NCBI GenBank assembly: GCA_973895155.1
Contig: OZ316898.1
Span: 18,166,001 to 18,230,000, forward strand
DNA: 64,000 bases
From: Marsupella aquatica
Taxonomy: Eukaryota; Marchantiophyta
Direction: 5' to 3'
A program made the translations under genes and the position numbers. Under the pieces are notes generated by a model. It worked only from the letters and a program-made list of their open reading frames with translations. It did no database searches and was not told the DNA's origin. Each line of letters begins with the position of its first letter. The stretch's first letter is position 1. This document shows, one piece after another, positions 25,066 to 35,284 of the stretch.

Positions 25066-25397
25066 CAGGTTTTTACTAACCTGTCCCCCAAATTACCCAA
25101 TATTGTTAAGGTGCCCCCAAAACAAAATTAATTATCAACATGTCTCCCATTTTGTATTTGTATTAATATTAACATGTATATGTGTTCCCATTACCATGTG
25201 GCAAGTTGCTACTGGATAGCCTGAGCCCATCACAGCATCCCTTGGCCCCATTTCATGGGCCTCGCTTGGCTACAGGAACCCATATATGAGTTTATATTAA
25301 CCCAAATACAAAATGGGGGACAAGTTGATAATTAATTCTGTTTGGGGGACAATTTAATAATATTAGTTAATTTAGGGGACAGGTTAGTAAAAAGTTG
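25066..25397. mobile_element. MITE, Mutator-like, 332 bp with 10-bp TSD
   Basis: Terminal inverted repeats of about 90 bp run inwards from both ends. The left end is CAGGTTTTTACTAACCTGTC and the right end, reverse-complemented, is CAACTTTTTACTAACCTGTC. The match continues through CCCCAAATTA and GAATTAATTATCAAC to CCCATTTTGTATTTG. The element is flanked by identical 10-mers TTGACAAAAT (25056-25065 and 25398-25407). A 9-11 bp duplication and long TIRs are typical of Mutator-like elements. The interior is about 150 bp, non-coding, so the element is non-autonomous. Confidence 0.85.
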
Positions 25398-25407
25398 TTG
25401 ACAAAAT

Positions 25408-27650
25408 AACCATGAACTTTACAGAAACACCTGAAATTGCTTACATGTTGTACCAAAGAATACTTGTGAAGGCCAGGCAACTGGTGATACACTGGTTTCA
25501 GTTGACCCATGTGATCACTATGTAGTCAAGCTGCTTCAGAAAATTGTCAAGTCTTGAGTATCGAGGGCATTTTCCAAAAACCTAACATGATATCTCGACA
25601 TCTTGCTAGACAGGGTGTCAAGTCATCTTTTGATAGGTTACTTTTGAATTTCCTGAGTAATGGGATGATGTCTTGAGGTCGCCTAGGCCTAAGACTGTCA
25701 AGCGGTCATCCACACTCAGCCAGTTCAGTCTTAAAAACACACAATTTTCAGTGCATGTACAACCTTCAGTGACACTAACCTCCATATTAGAGTAGTTAAG
25801 ATGGGCAATGTGCCAGTTCATCCTCGTATTACTTCTGTGTTCCCAAGGATTCCAAGTCAGCCAATGCTAGATGGAGTGCCAAAGGGCCTAGTTAAAATTT
25901 ATGACAAACTCTGGTTACACTTAGAAGGGTTGCAAGGAATCTTCTCTAAATGCACCAAAATTGAAAACTATGTTGATTCACTTCATGGAGCTTGATCTGC
26001 CATCGCCAACACACTCTAGAAGCATTCCCCCCTTGATACCTCTATACTATACATTACACAAAGAGTTCTAAACCATACACTCTCATCCATGAATTCAAAT
26101 TCCAAGTTTTGCACTTACAGTAGTGCAATCTCTAGTTAAGTGCACACCGGGTGCTTCTTGGGGGGAGTGTGCGCTTATTAGAGAGAGCTGACTCTACAGT
26201 GTTGTCCGAAGGTATCAAATACAAAGCAAGGTTGCGATACGACGAAACGAATGTCTACAAGAAAGCTACAGCGCCGCGAGTCGAACACCTGACCTCCGTG
26301 CGGATCATCAATCGGTTGTGACACGCCTCGAGTCAAAAGGACAGGGACAGTGATGAGGGATCCCCTGTGACACTGTCGGTCCTCCTCAGCGCAGACGGCG
26401 GACTCTCGTCCCTTACGCGTCCCCGTCACCGGTCCAAAGCTCGCCCAAGTCCCCTTCCAAGGACGCAGTAACCCGCCACTCATCCCTGCCTTCGGCGGTG
26501 CCTGAAATTTCGCATAATGACGTTGCTTTTTCAAATTTACGCATGACCCATGCGCTGATGCACATGCATGGACTCATGTCTCGGCATGGCCCAAGAGGTC
26601 ATGCGGCCATGCCGGCAGATTTACAAAGGACAGCAGTAAAACTGAACGACCTCGCGGTTACCAGGATCTCCGACATTGGAGGGCCCGCGTCACCGGCGTC
26701 ACCCGCGAAGGGTTCAATTCCCGATGACCGGCTGCAGTCGGCAGCTCGAGCCCTCCGCCCCACGCTGCTCCGGTCACTCCGTCTCTCGAGAAAGGGTCGC
26801 ATATTACCGCGATGATTGTTGTTTTGTAAATTATATTTTATGTTGAATGTTGAATAGCACGAGCAAGATTGTCGGTAATAGGTGATGGCGCGAGTAAATG
26901 CGACGGCCAGAATAGATAAAGAGAGTCGGACTACATGGGAATTAGCCTGGTAAAACTGAATGTCAAACACACAACATAAGAGAGAGTGAAGGACTTTGCC
27001 AGTAGCGCCAAGGAGGAGAGAGGGAGAGAAGGTGCTTTGGTGGCGAGCCTGGTATTGGTTGTTAGAGCTGGTTTTACAACCAGATTATCTGATGGGACAT
27101 ACTGCTGCCCCACCTTGTTTTAGCAATGCCAATCCAAAAGAAATTTTATTTTGTTAGTGGTGATACAATCTATTCCTTGACCCGTTTATTTATGATAACA
27201 CATGCTACACCTTCTTGCTATGGGTGGGAGACATATGCTAATCATCTCTTTAAGCCACTCAGATAGCTGGCAGGTTGGCGGTTGGGTAGAGAGAAACTAT
27301 GGATGGATAAGGTAATTCATTATCTACCTTGGTTGAAATTGGGGCCATGAGTGTGCATTGGATAACTATCTCTCCATCTAAACTTTTGATCATATGGATG
27401 GAACTTAATATTACTATAGAGCAAAAGTCATGGATGGAGATGGCATCTGAAAGTACAGTAGCCCTCAAATGGACCCTTCATGACTTGAGATTTCCTTGAA
27501 CAAGAATGAGCAATGGGTTGGTCCTCCACTCCCTACTTTAAGACTTGATGACTGCCCTCAAATTACAAACTGCCAAAATTCCTACTGTACTTTTGGACAT
27601 CCAAACTATAGTGAGAATGAAAATATGTAACTTTCATTTCCTACCCGTAC
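25408..27650. other. Intergenic; includes a GC-richer island at 26.17-26.82 kb
   Basis: No gene is recognised. The stretch from about 26170 to 26820 is markedly richer in G+C than its AT-rich flanks and has many CpG sites, suggesting inserted or differently aged DNA. The string GGGTTCAATTCCC near 26708 resembles a tRNA T arm, but no cloverleaf can be built around it. The rest, including 27.1-27.65 kb, shows nothing recognisable. Confidence 0.35.
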
Positions 27651-28000
27651 TGTTAGGATATGCCTCTAGTATAGCTTATATACTCTCATAGTACTATGTA
27701 TACTTTAGTAGACTAGGATAACACTAGTTTGAGTTTCAGGTTCTCATAGACCATGGGAGGGGGTATACCCAAGGGGAACACAAACTTGTGCTCACACTTG
27801 AAGATGTGAGAGGAGGAGCTCTAGCATGTTGGCTATGGACCAAGACACTGTAATCCCGTTGAGTATTATTGGATTCCTCTCACGATCGTGGACATAGCCC
27901 AGACGGGGTGAACCACGTACCTTCAATGTTGGAGTCTATGAATGTTTGTTCATTCGATATTGTCTCGGATATTGTCTTGTTCAGTCTAGATTTATTCCCA
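27651..28000 (+). mobile_element. Ty1/copia-like LTR, about 350 bp, with degenerate PBS
   Basis: Runs from TGTTAGGATATGCC to TTATTCCCA, i.e. TG...CA ends. It shares its landmark blocks with the solo LTR at 11455-11798, including CATAGACCATGGGAG, TATACCCAAGGGGA and the GTGGACATAGCCCAGACGGGGTGAA block characteristic of plant copia LTRs. Three bases after its end, TTGTTATATGAGCTT (about 28004-28018) resembles the initiator-Met primer-binding site TTGGTATCAGAGC with several mismatches. This suggests a 5' LTR whose internal region has been lost or replaced. Confidence 0.7.
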
Positions 28001-28079
28001 AAAATTGTTATATGAGCTTAGGGATTGAGAATCAGCGTCGGGGACTCATCATGATCAATTTGTTGTTTTTCAATATGAT

Positions 28080-28440
28080 TTGAGTGTGAACTTTCTCCCA
28101 GGTGGAGTAGCACAAGCTCTAGCAATTCTCGTGCTGCATTGGGGGAAGAGTATGCAAGCTTTGAAAGTGGGAAGAGATTTCTTCATGGTCGACGGCTTTT
28201 CGACGGCTTTCTTCAATGTACCTTTGCTTGTTTGTTTTGATTGCTGGTTTGATCCGGGTGCTCACATACGGGACGGATATCAGTTTGCAGAAATCGGGAA
28301 ACACTTTGGTCTTGTGTGTGGTCAGGAATTTCAGTTTGAACTTTGCTGTTGAGCTCAGGCAGCCATAGCCGGGAGTTCAAGGCGGCGGCCGCACTGTGGA
28401 ACGAATTAGGTCAATTTTCGAAAGTTGTTATCTTGTGGTG
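28080..28440 (+). other. Sequence following the copia LTR; no recognisable domain
   Basis: An open frame at 28080-28352 (90 codons) follows the degenerate primer-binding site. It shows no gag CCHC knuckle or other retroelement motif, and I do not recognise it. The following bases up to 28440 include GGCGGCGGCCGC and a rise in GC content marking the start of a different repeat segment. Confidence 0.3.
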
Positions 28441-28830
28441 CGCATAGGCTAGGTGGAAAGAGCTCATCGCGCTCGTTCCAACGGTATAAATTATAGATCA
28501 AACGGACATCGGACGGCAAAGATACGGGCCAGAAATTGCGGCGCATTTTTCGGGCGAAAACGGGGCGGATTTTTGACACGCGACCGGGTGCGTGAGGCTA
28601 GAGCAGGACACCACGCACACGGGCGCGTGAGGCTTCAGCCAGAGGAAGTATCACACGACCAGGTGTGTGATACCACAATCGCCAAGACTCACGTGATTGT
28701 GCGCGTGATATTCAAACTTGAATATCGTGAGACTGGAATGTCCGTTTGACAAGCTGTTTTCGGATTTTGGTAGAGTGTCTTGTAGGCTACATGAAGGTGA
28801 TATAAATTTCTAGATTTGGTCACATTTATT
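28441..28830 (+). mobile_element. Gypsy-like retroelement leader with four spaced palindromes
   Basis: Four 18-nt imperfect palindromes of form CACxC...GxGTG lie at 28577-28594, 28612-28629, 28652-28669 and 28690-28707, with 35-40 bp spacing. They sit in text (AGCTCATCGCGCTCG..., ATCAAACGGACATCGGACGG) of a style I associate with LTR/leader regions of plant Ty3/gypsy elements carrying CACACGG-CCGTGTG repeats. That association is recalled, not tested. The segment is compositionally distinct from its flanks. It probably marks the 5' side of a decayed, non-autonomous element extending to about 31.3 kb. Confidence 0.45.
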
Positions 28831-29785
28831 TTTTGGTGGTTTTTTGGGTAAGCCTTTGGGAGGGGCCAACACAGTTTGAAAGCCGTGCAACCACCTTAGT
28901 AGCAATCATGGTCAAGCTATGTCATGCAAACCTGCGTTTGTGCTTAAGCACGTACTTGGGTTTGAGCAACTACCCTAGTTAGTAATGACCATGATTAGTT
29001 TAGGGCACTGCCAGGTCGAGACATCGGCAAGTGAACATTTGGCCCTAGGCTTGCGGCTCGGGACTCAACCCTCCTCTCCGCCACCTAGGAAATGGTGGCA
29101 CTAGATAAGTTAAAGATAACATGAAGAGTGGTTAGCTCCCAGATTTAGTCCATTTGTGGTTATCATCGTTGTGCACTCCATTCTTTTGTCTTTAGGCCCA
29201 GATCCACCCATTGGCTGAGAGTGCCCCTCGCAAATTTCCTTGTCTTGGGAGGTATTCCCATCCTTTAGGGTCTAGGGGGTATACCTCATTGGGTCTGCTT
29301 TATTCACTCCAATTTTGAAGTGAATCCCATTATAGCTCTTGCATTCTTGCTAGGGAGTGCTTGTTGATTATAGGAAGGTGGCCATTGCATAGTGTTTACG
29401 TTGATTACATAGATGGCAGTCGGTTTTTCATTGTAGAGCAGCATTCACGTTTGTGCTCTGCAATTTTCTGCCCATTAGTAAAGCATACTACACATTCGCT
29501 TACTCTAGACTCACTTTGTCTCACAATTTTATTCACTTCATTCACTTCAGAATTGTCAAACTTTGAAATCTAGGATTTTAGCTTGATAGAATTACAAATA
29601 GAATATATATTTGGATCCCTCTCAAGATTATAAGTGAACAAGGTGATTCTAGTTTTTTATTTGGACTCCGGACCAAAAATTAAAAATACTGTACTATTTG
29701 ATGATTTTTTAGTGGTGGGATTTTGATTTTGACAGGATTTTAATTTCAACGATATTTTGGATTTTGACTTGTTCTGGGAGGCACC
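28831..29785. other. Intergenic/retroelement-derived, no coding motif
   Basis: Roughly 950 bp between the palindrome leader and the 300-codon ORF. Short open frames show no gag, protease or reverse-transcriptase motif. The segment at 29.57-29.76 kb is strongly AT-rich. It is plausibly interior of the same decayed element, by position only. Confidence 0.3.
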
Positions 29786-30688
29786 ATGGAGCACCAACGA
29801 CGATCTGAGTTTGATTGTAGATTGGTGACATGCGTTGTGCGATACATTTGGGCAGATTTTGAGCACTCTGAGCAACAGCTTCCCATTTCTTTCCAGGTGC
29901 AATATTTTATTGGATCGCCTCAGCATTGTCATCAATCACTTTTGCAACGATTTGGGGATTGGTATACACATCACTACTCTCCGCTATTCCGGGCATAAAG
30001 TTTGGCCCCTACCTTTCACTCTAGTGCTAGTATCAAGGACCGCTCGGTAGTGCATTCACTCACTAGGGGTTTCTATCCACACCATGGAGTTACTTCACGA
30101 GCATTTGAGATATTGACACTTTCTATCCGAGATACTGATCAGTTGCTCATACGGGTGGTTCGACAATCCATGCAGCAATCACGACCATATCCACCAGTCA
30201 CCTCGAGCGAGGTCTCGCATTACCTAGTGGTGGACTATACATTGGCTGACTTGGAGGAGCTTGTGACTCAATTTCTACGTCATTTTGTAGAGGGGCTATT
30301 TGCGTGGGAGCAGTATGTTCGATATGCTTATGGTTGTCATCCTTGGGCCAATCGTTTATCAGTGGATGGTCAACTGCCCCTTTGGAGGCATGAGGAGGCC
30401 TTTGAGGTGATTTCTAGCAGGCTTCGTACCCCATCTTCTCGACTACATCGTTGGACTTTTGATCTGGCTTGGCGACGGGTTGATGTAGAGAATGATGATG
30501 CAAGTGATGGTTATAGTTTTGTGGATGTGAGTCTGTATCCATGGTGTACTATTGGACAATTACCGGCCCCTATTGCTCCTGGGCAAGTTCGAGGCCGTCC
30601 ACAATATGTTTACCGCAATGGCACTCCACATCCAGACCATGGTCCTCTGCCATTAGATCTTTTAGAGATGGAGCGAGCGGAGCGCTAG
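29786..30688 (+). pseudogene. 300-codon ORF with one in-frame stop, unknown protein
   Basis: An ATG at 29786 opens 70 codons, stopped by TAA at 29996-29998. The same frame then stays open for another 229 codons to the stop at 30686-30688 with no frameshift. Such long openness in AT-rich repeat DNA argues that this was coding until recently. The product would be soluble and aromatic-rich, with segments YTLADLEELVTQFLRHFVEG, FAWEQYVRYAYG and RLHRWTFDLAWRR, and a Pro-rich C-terminus near PAPIAPGQVRGRP. No CCHC, protease or polymerase motif is seen. Between a gypsy-like leader and a polypurine-like run (31279-31290), it may be the extra ORF of a gypsy-type retroelement. This is inference and the family is not identified. 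Confidence 0.45.
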
Positions 30689-31275
30689 TCACATGTGTCA
30701 CGCACTCATCCCTATATTGGCTAGTTTACATTACTATTTTGTTCCTTTAGGATATAATATAGCAGTTTGAGTTATTACCAGACTTTCTCAAAATTGTGTG
30801 TACTCAAAACTTTGATCTCTCTATATTCCATATCCATTGGATTGATCTATATTTTTGAGTGGTAAGTCTTTTATTTTCTGTTGTGGGTCTCCATAGATGG
30901 GTTGCATGTTGCGCCCTAGGGTTTTCCCATCACATTGACTTTCTATTTTTGATCTTACCCAAAAAACCATTTTTGCCAATTTATTGTCATGCATTTTGGT
31001 GTCAATTTCTTATGGGAGGTTGAAGAGCCCATATTGCCACTTTTACTCCCTATTGTGCGCTATTAATCGCACTAGACTATGAGATTTAACCCATTGGTTT
31101 ATGCTACTAGCTATAGAATTCACTCATATCCTTCTATTACCATATATATGTGTCCATTAGCTTATGAGTGAATCACCCCACTACTAGTTGCGCAATCAGC
31201 CACACACAACTGCACGCGCTTGGAGCAGGAAGAGAATGTTTCACAATTCCTAGTTCTCCTACCACTTTTTCCACA

Positions 31276-31293
31276 CTTCAAATTGGGGGGGGA
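31276..31293 (+). other. Polypurine-tract-like run
   Basis: AAATTGGGGGGGGA (about 31278-31291) resembles the polypurine tract that primes plus-strand synthesis just before the 3' LTR of plant LTR retrotransposons. It lies 590 bp downstream of the decayed ORF. No matching LTR pair could be shown, so the assignment is tentative. Confidence 0.35.
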
Positions 31294-31849
31294 CACGAGG
31301 AGGCATTGTCACAATGTGAATCCGAAGAAGACAGTGAATTTAAGGACTATTCCAATTTCCCAACTTACCATATGGTAGGAATGTAGTCACATGGTCCCGC
31401 ATACACTTGCAATAATTAGAAGTTTAGTGGCAGACCACAAACTATCCCACTACGGGAGTTCAAAGCCTAATTTGTTGGAGTCATGGCAGAGTTGAAGAAG
31501 AAATATAAATCTAAGTATAATGTGCATTGTGCTTTCATTCAGCTAAAATGGTACCTATGCAAGGAAACACTTGCCACATATGAGCAGCATGAAGATACAC
31601 CCGTCGATGTGGTTGGAGATGAGAGCCAACCCAGTTTATATTGTTGCCATCAAGGTTGTTAAAGAGCAACAACTCACATACTGCCTATGTTACATATTGG
31701 GCAAAGGACCCAAACCAAAATGGGGGAGTACCACCAATCACGGTGACACTAACACAAACCTAGATCACAACAGTCACCACAGTGATTGCCCCTAAGGCAT
31801 TGGTGGATCTTGGAGTCACAGATTTAGTAGCAAGCCCTCTAAATTAGTT

Positions 31850-32245
31850 TTTGAAAAAGGATACCCCATGGTGCTGGATTGTTGAACGACATACTGCATT
31901 TGAAAAGATCAAAGAAGTACTAACTACAAACCTAGTTCTTTGTTGACCCGATTTGAGATCCCTTTCATCCTTCACACTGACTAGAGTGCTATTGGCCTTG
32001 GAGCTATTATGGGACAACAAGATCATGGTGAACTAGAGTACATGTTGTTGCCTATGCTTCACGGAGTAACAACAAGGCATCAAACAAAGTTCTACTAACT
32101 CAACCCTGCAAAGGTGAGCTACTTGTAGTGGTATGGGTTGTGGTACATTGTTGGCCAAACTTGTATCGTAAAAAGTTTGTGTTGTTCACAGATCATCAAC
32201 CACTTAAATGGTTGATGACCGATGATAAACTGACCTGTAAACTAG
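31850..32245 (+). pseudogene. Ty3/gypsy RT-RNase H relic
   Basis: Across several frames the plus strand reads as the junction of reverse transcriptase and RNase H of a Ty3/gypsy polyprotein. Visible blocks are TAFEKIKEVLTTNLVL, PFILHTD followed by a stop then SAIGLGAIMGQQ, and ELLVVVWVVVHCWPNLYRKK, VLFTDHQPLKWLM. The catalytic HTD and TDHQPL blocks are still legible. Stops and at least one frameshift show that it is dead. Flanking pol domains are not recognisable. Confidence 0.8.
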
Positions 32246-32454
32246 CTAGATTCTACGTTTTCCTTTTTTTGTGTCCGTCTAGATGGGTTTGTGTTCTAAA
32301 GAGCCAAAGTGGGGCAATATCTTGATAGTGAGTGATCAACCTTGTGAAGTCATTGGTATTTGGCACCTTTGAGGTTCACATGTTAGATGGAGTTTTGGAT
32401 GCGGTTGGCTATTAGGGTATAGCTAATGGAGTTTTGACAGTCTCTTAGGGCTCT

Positions 32455-32590
32455 CTAACGGGGATGAAAGGAAAGAAGCGGAATTTGTATATTCAAGGAG
32501 GCACAACTATTCTTGGTGATGTTACCATGGTTTCACTGGAGGGGGATGATGTCCTTGGTAAACAACATGGTGTAAGTTTTGAGGTGTATA
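32455..32590 (+). pseudogene. Ty1/copia GAG-pre-integrase relic
   Basis: The plus strand encodes MKGKKRNLYIQGGTTILGDV followed by SLEGDDVLGKQHGVSF. This resembles the pre-integrase segment of copia polyproteins (K-x-LY-x-LQG-x-T, acidic patch, then a degraded L-W-H-x-R-L-G-H). It lies only about 200 bp after the gypsy RNase H relic, so two unrelated retroelement classes are juxtaposed. The integrase catalytic core is not visible. Confidence 0.55.
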
Positions 32591-33330
32591 TATGTATGCT
32601 CCATCTGACAGTGTGTTAGCTACGGCTAAATTCTAGTTAATAACTCTAGTTACATAGGGGGTGCATCTAAAACTAGCTCATTTTTGGAGCTCATTCAAAA
32701 CTTGTCGGCACCCAGTTTGATCCAAAGGACAGAGTTGAAACTAGTCTCAAACCTAATACCCTGTGGATTAAATTGGACTGTTGGGTTTTGGTCTAGGTTG
32801 AGGACGGATATATCATAGAAGGACCTACTAGACAGCAATGGAAACAACAAGTTTGAGACACCCTAATAGAGTGGAGCCCTTGTTATCCCTCTACACAAAT
32901 ATTATTGTTCACTTCGTGCGGACAAAAAGTACTACCGGAACAGGCAGTTCCGGCCACGAGTTTCCCGGTGACCCTTCGACAACTCGATACCCGCAGCTTA
33001 CCGCGATAGGCCGTTGCGTGCGCAGAGGCAGTAACTCAAAATTTGAAAAAACTCTTCCACTCTAACTGTTACATAGCTTTACTCTACACGCTGGATCCCG
33101 CAATTGACGACAACGGTGCAGTCCTGCAGTGGCAGTGCTACGTTCGCGTACCGTAGCGCACCGTCGGGGCCTCGGAGCGGAGACAGGCCTGCGCCGAAAC
33201 GAACTGCGCGAGGGACAGAGCCTTCCCAGTTCCCAGGAGTCGATTTTACTGCTGGTTAAATTTCTGTATCACTTCGTCCACATACCTTCGCCCAAAACTT
33301 GGCTGGAGCTTTTTGAGTCTCGTTAGTGGG
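32591..33330. other. Intergenic; GC-rich patch without recognisable gene
   Basis: About 32930-33240 is GC-rich with many CpG sites, unlike its AT-rich surroundings, and carries short open frames on the plus strand (32838-33065, 33129-33326). None shows a protein motif I can name. It may be a fragment of a GC-rich repeat, but no copy elsewhere in this window supports that. Confidence 0.3.
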
Positions 33331-33995
33331 TCTCCCACTAAGTCACAGGCCTCTTATTCCCAATCCGATGGCTTTCCTTAAATCTAGGGAGGACTAACGA
33401 TTAGGAATAAATACAGTAGATATCAAAAGTTTAAATTTGCCTCTCCCACCAAGTCACACTCTGATGCTATCTAGGGAGATTTAAAGTTCAAAAATAAATA
33501 TTAAAGTCTCAATTTCCTAGCAGCTCTTCTTCATCCTTGTCCAGAGACCTTTGCCACTTTTGGCAGAGTAGAGTTTTGGGTCTGATTAGCCAAATCCCCC
33601 TACAAGTCACGTGTATAGGTTTTTCCTTAAATCTAGGGATATCTAACATTTTACTGTAGAAATTTTAAATCCAGAATTTTCCTTGCAATTTGGCTTCATG
33701 CTATTCCTTGTAACTTCTCTAGTACTAGCAAATTTTGATGTTTAGACTATGCTTTTGAATAAAGATGGGCAATGGGAATCTGGGTGCAGGGAGCTCTTGT
33801 GCAGATGCAAGGGCATTAGGGCCACTCAAAAACATTCACCCACAAAGTCATGGGACTATAGAGACCCCCAAATATAGTGAATACCTGGAGTATCTTGCCT
33901 TTGGGGTCGTGGCATTTTGTTCTTCAGGAGTGTGACCCACACTCCTGTTAGTCACAACCTGATGGCTTTCCTTGAATCTAGGAACAGCCACTATT
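33329..33995. repeat. Diverged direct repeats around AAGTCAC...CTTAAATCTAGGGA
   Basis: Four or five diverged copies share CCCAC(T/C)AAGTCACA, then (C/T)GATGGCTTTCCTT(A/G)AATCTAGG. They start near 33329, 33441, 33590, 33835 and 33935. Spacing is irregular (about 110-245 bp), with AT-rich filler between copies. This is old tandem or interspersed repeat DNA ending about 100 bp before the G-rich kinesin upstream region. Confidence 0.65.
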
Positions 33996-34097
33996 CAGAT
34001 CAAACGTAAGAATTTTTAAACACAGAAAAATAAAGTGTTCCTAGCACTGCTTCGTCAATCCCGGTGAAGTAAGATTAACTTAAAAATTACCCTGTAC

Positions 34098-35284
34098 CTA
34101 AGGCACGGGAGGGGAGGGGGAGGGGAGGGGGAGGGGCAGGGCGGAGGGCCGGGCGGGGAGGGGGGGAGGGTCGGTCCCTCGGGATGAGGAGCGACCACGA
34201 CGACGAGAACGGGAGTGGAGCAGAGATGTGGTGCGACTGTAGTAGAGTAGAGTAGTAGTACACTAGTAAAGTGGAGTCTTGATGCGGAGAAGGAGTAATC
34301 GGCAGAGGCTGCATCGCGTTACAGTTCGCTCGAAGCACGACAAAGCCAAAGGGAGAAATTGTTGCGCCCGATCGAGCCATCGAGGAGTGTCTGTTGTAGG
34401 GTGCTATGACGGAGGAGGAGGAGGAGCAGCAGGAGGGAGTGTGGTGACTGACGGAGTGCGTAGGTGAGAGCGAGCGAGCGAGAAAGAGATTTTGAATTTC
34501 GGAGACCGTGCCCCGAGTGAGGAGGGTGGATTTGATTTGGTGAGGTTGGTTGTGCTCTAGTAGCAGCTGGAGTGAGTCTGTGAGTCTGTGAGTGAGGGAG
34601 TGATCGCGCAGGAGGAGAGGGGGGAAGGGAGCTGAACGGAAGGGAAAGGAAAGAAAGAAAGGTGAGGGAGGTGACGGAGCAGAGGGAGGGATTCAGTTCG
34701 CTTTGGTTTGCGGTTCGAACGGATCGTTGCATTGATTTGCTTGCGAAGCGGGCATTTGGGCTGGTACTGGAACGAGGCTGGAGGTCTAGCGGGCGAAGGG
34801 ACAACGAGGCAGGATGGATGCGAGCAGATTGGCGAGGCGAGGAGGTCTGATTACGCATGGCAGGATCAGTTGAGATGATTTTGTGAAAGAAACGAAACGA
34901 GAGCCTGATGAGAGAGGTCGACCACCAGTCTGCCTAAAGACCGGAAGAAAGAAAGTGTGGGGGAGAAGAATCAGGAATGAATAGATGCTGTACAGTAGTT
35001 TCGGTGAGTTAGTTCTTGTAATGGTCGTGTGGCTCTCGTCCTCAAGACGCGTTATTGATTGCTGCGCTGGAAAGAGTCGAAAAGGCTGCAGGGAACTTGT
35101 GTGATTGAGTGCCAGTGCTCCGTTACGAAAGGGCAAGAAAGGAAGAAGCCATAGGCAGGCAGTACAGTTTAGGTGACCTCTTGTGCATTGGCCGAAGAAG
35201 CTCAATGTAGAGTCTCTGGGTGCTTTTTGGTCCAAATCGCTGCGGTGATCGAGTGCAATTGGAGCGCTGTTCAGGAAAGCAGTT
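34098..35284 (+). promoter_or_regulatory. Kinesin promoter/5' UTR with G-run tract
   Basis: The 1.2 kb before the kinesin ATG changes abruptly to GC- and purine-rich sequence. At 34104-34173 the plus strand carries at least ten runs of three or more G separated by one to four bases, a strong G-quadruplex candidate. Two AACGG cores, the centre of plant mitosis-specific activator elements, occur near 34634 and 34716. The purine-rich GAG(C/T)GAG stretch at 34460-34700 looks like a leader. Long minus-strand open frames here are composition artefacts. Confidence 0.5.

Noticed and set aside
26700-26722. tRNA-like T-arm string GGGTTCAATTCCC
   Set aside because: No matching acceptor stem, D arm or anticodon arm could be placed around it; the same applies to the weaker string near 16048.
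28577-28707. CRISPR-like array
   Set aside because: The four repeats are only 18 nt, differ in sequence, and lie in plant retroelement-like DNA; they are palindromes in a leader, not CRISPR repeats.
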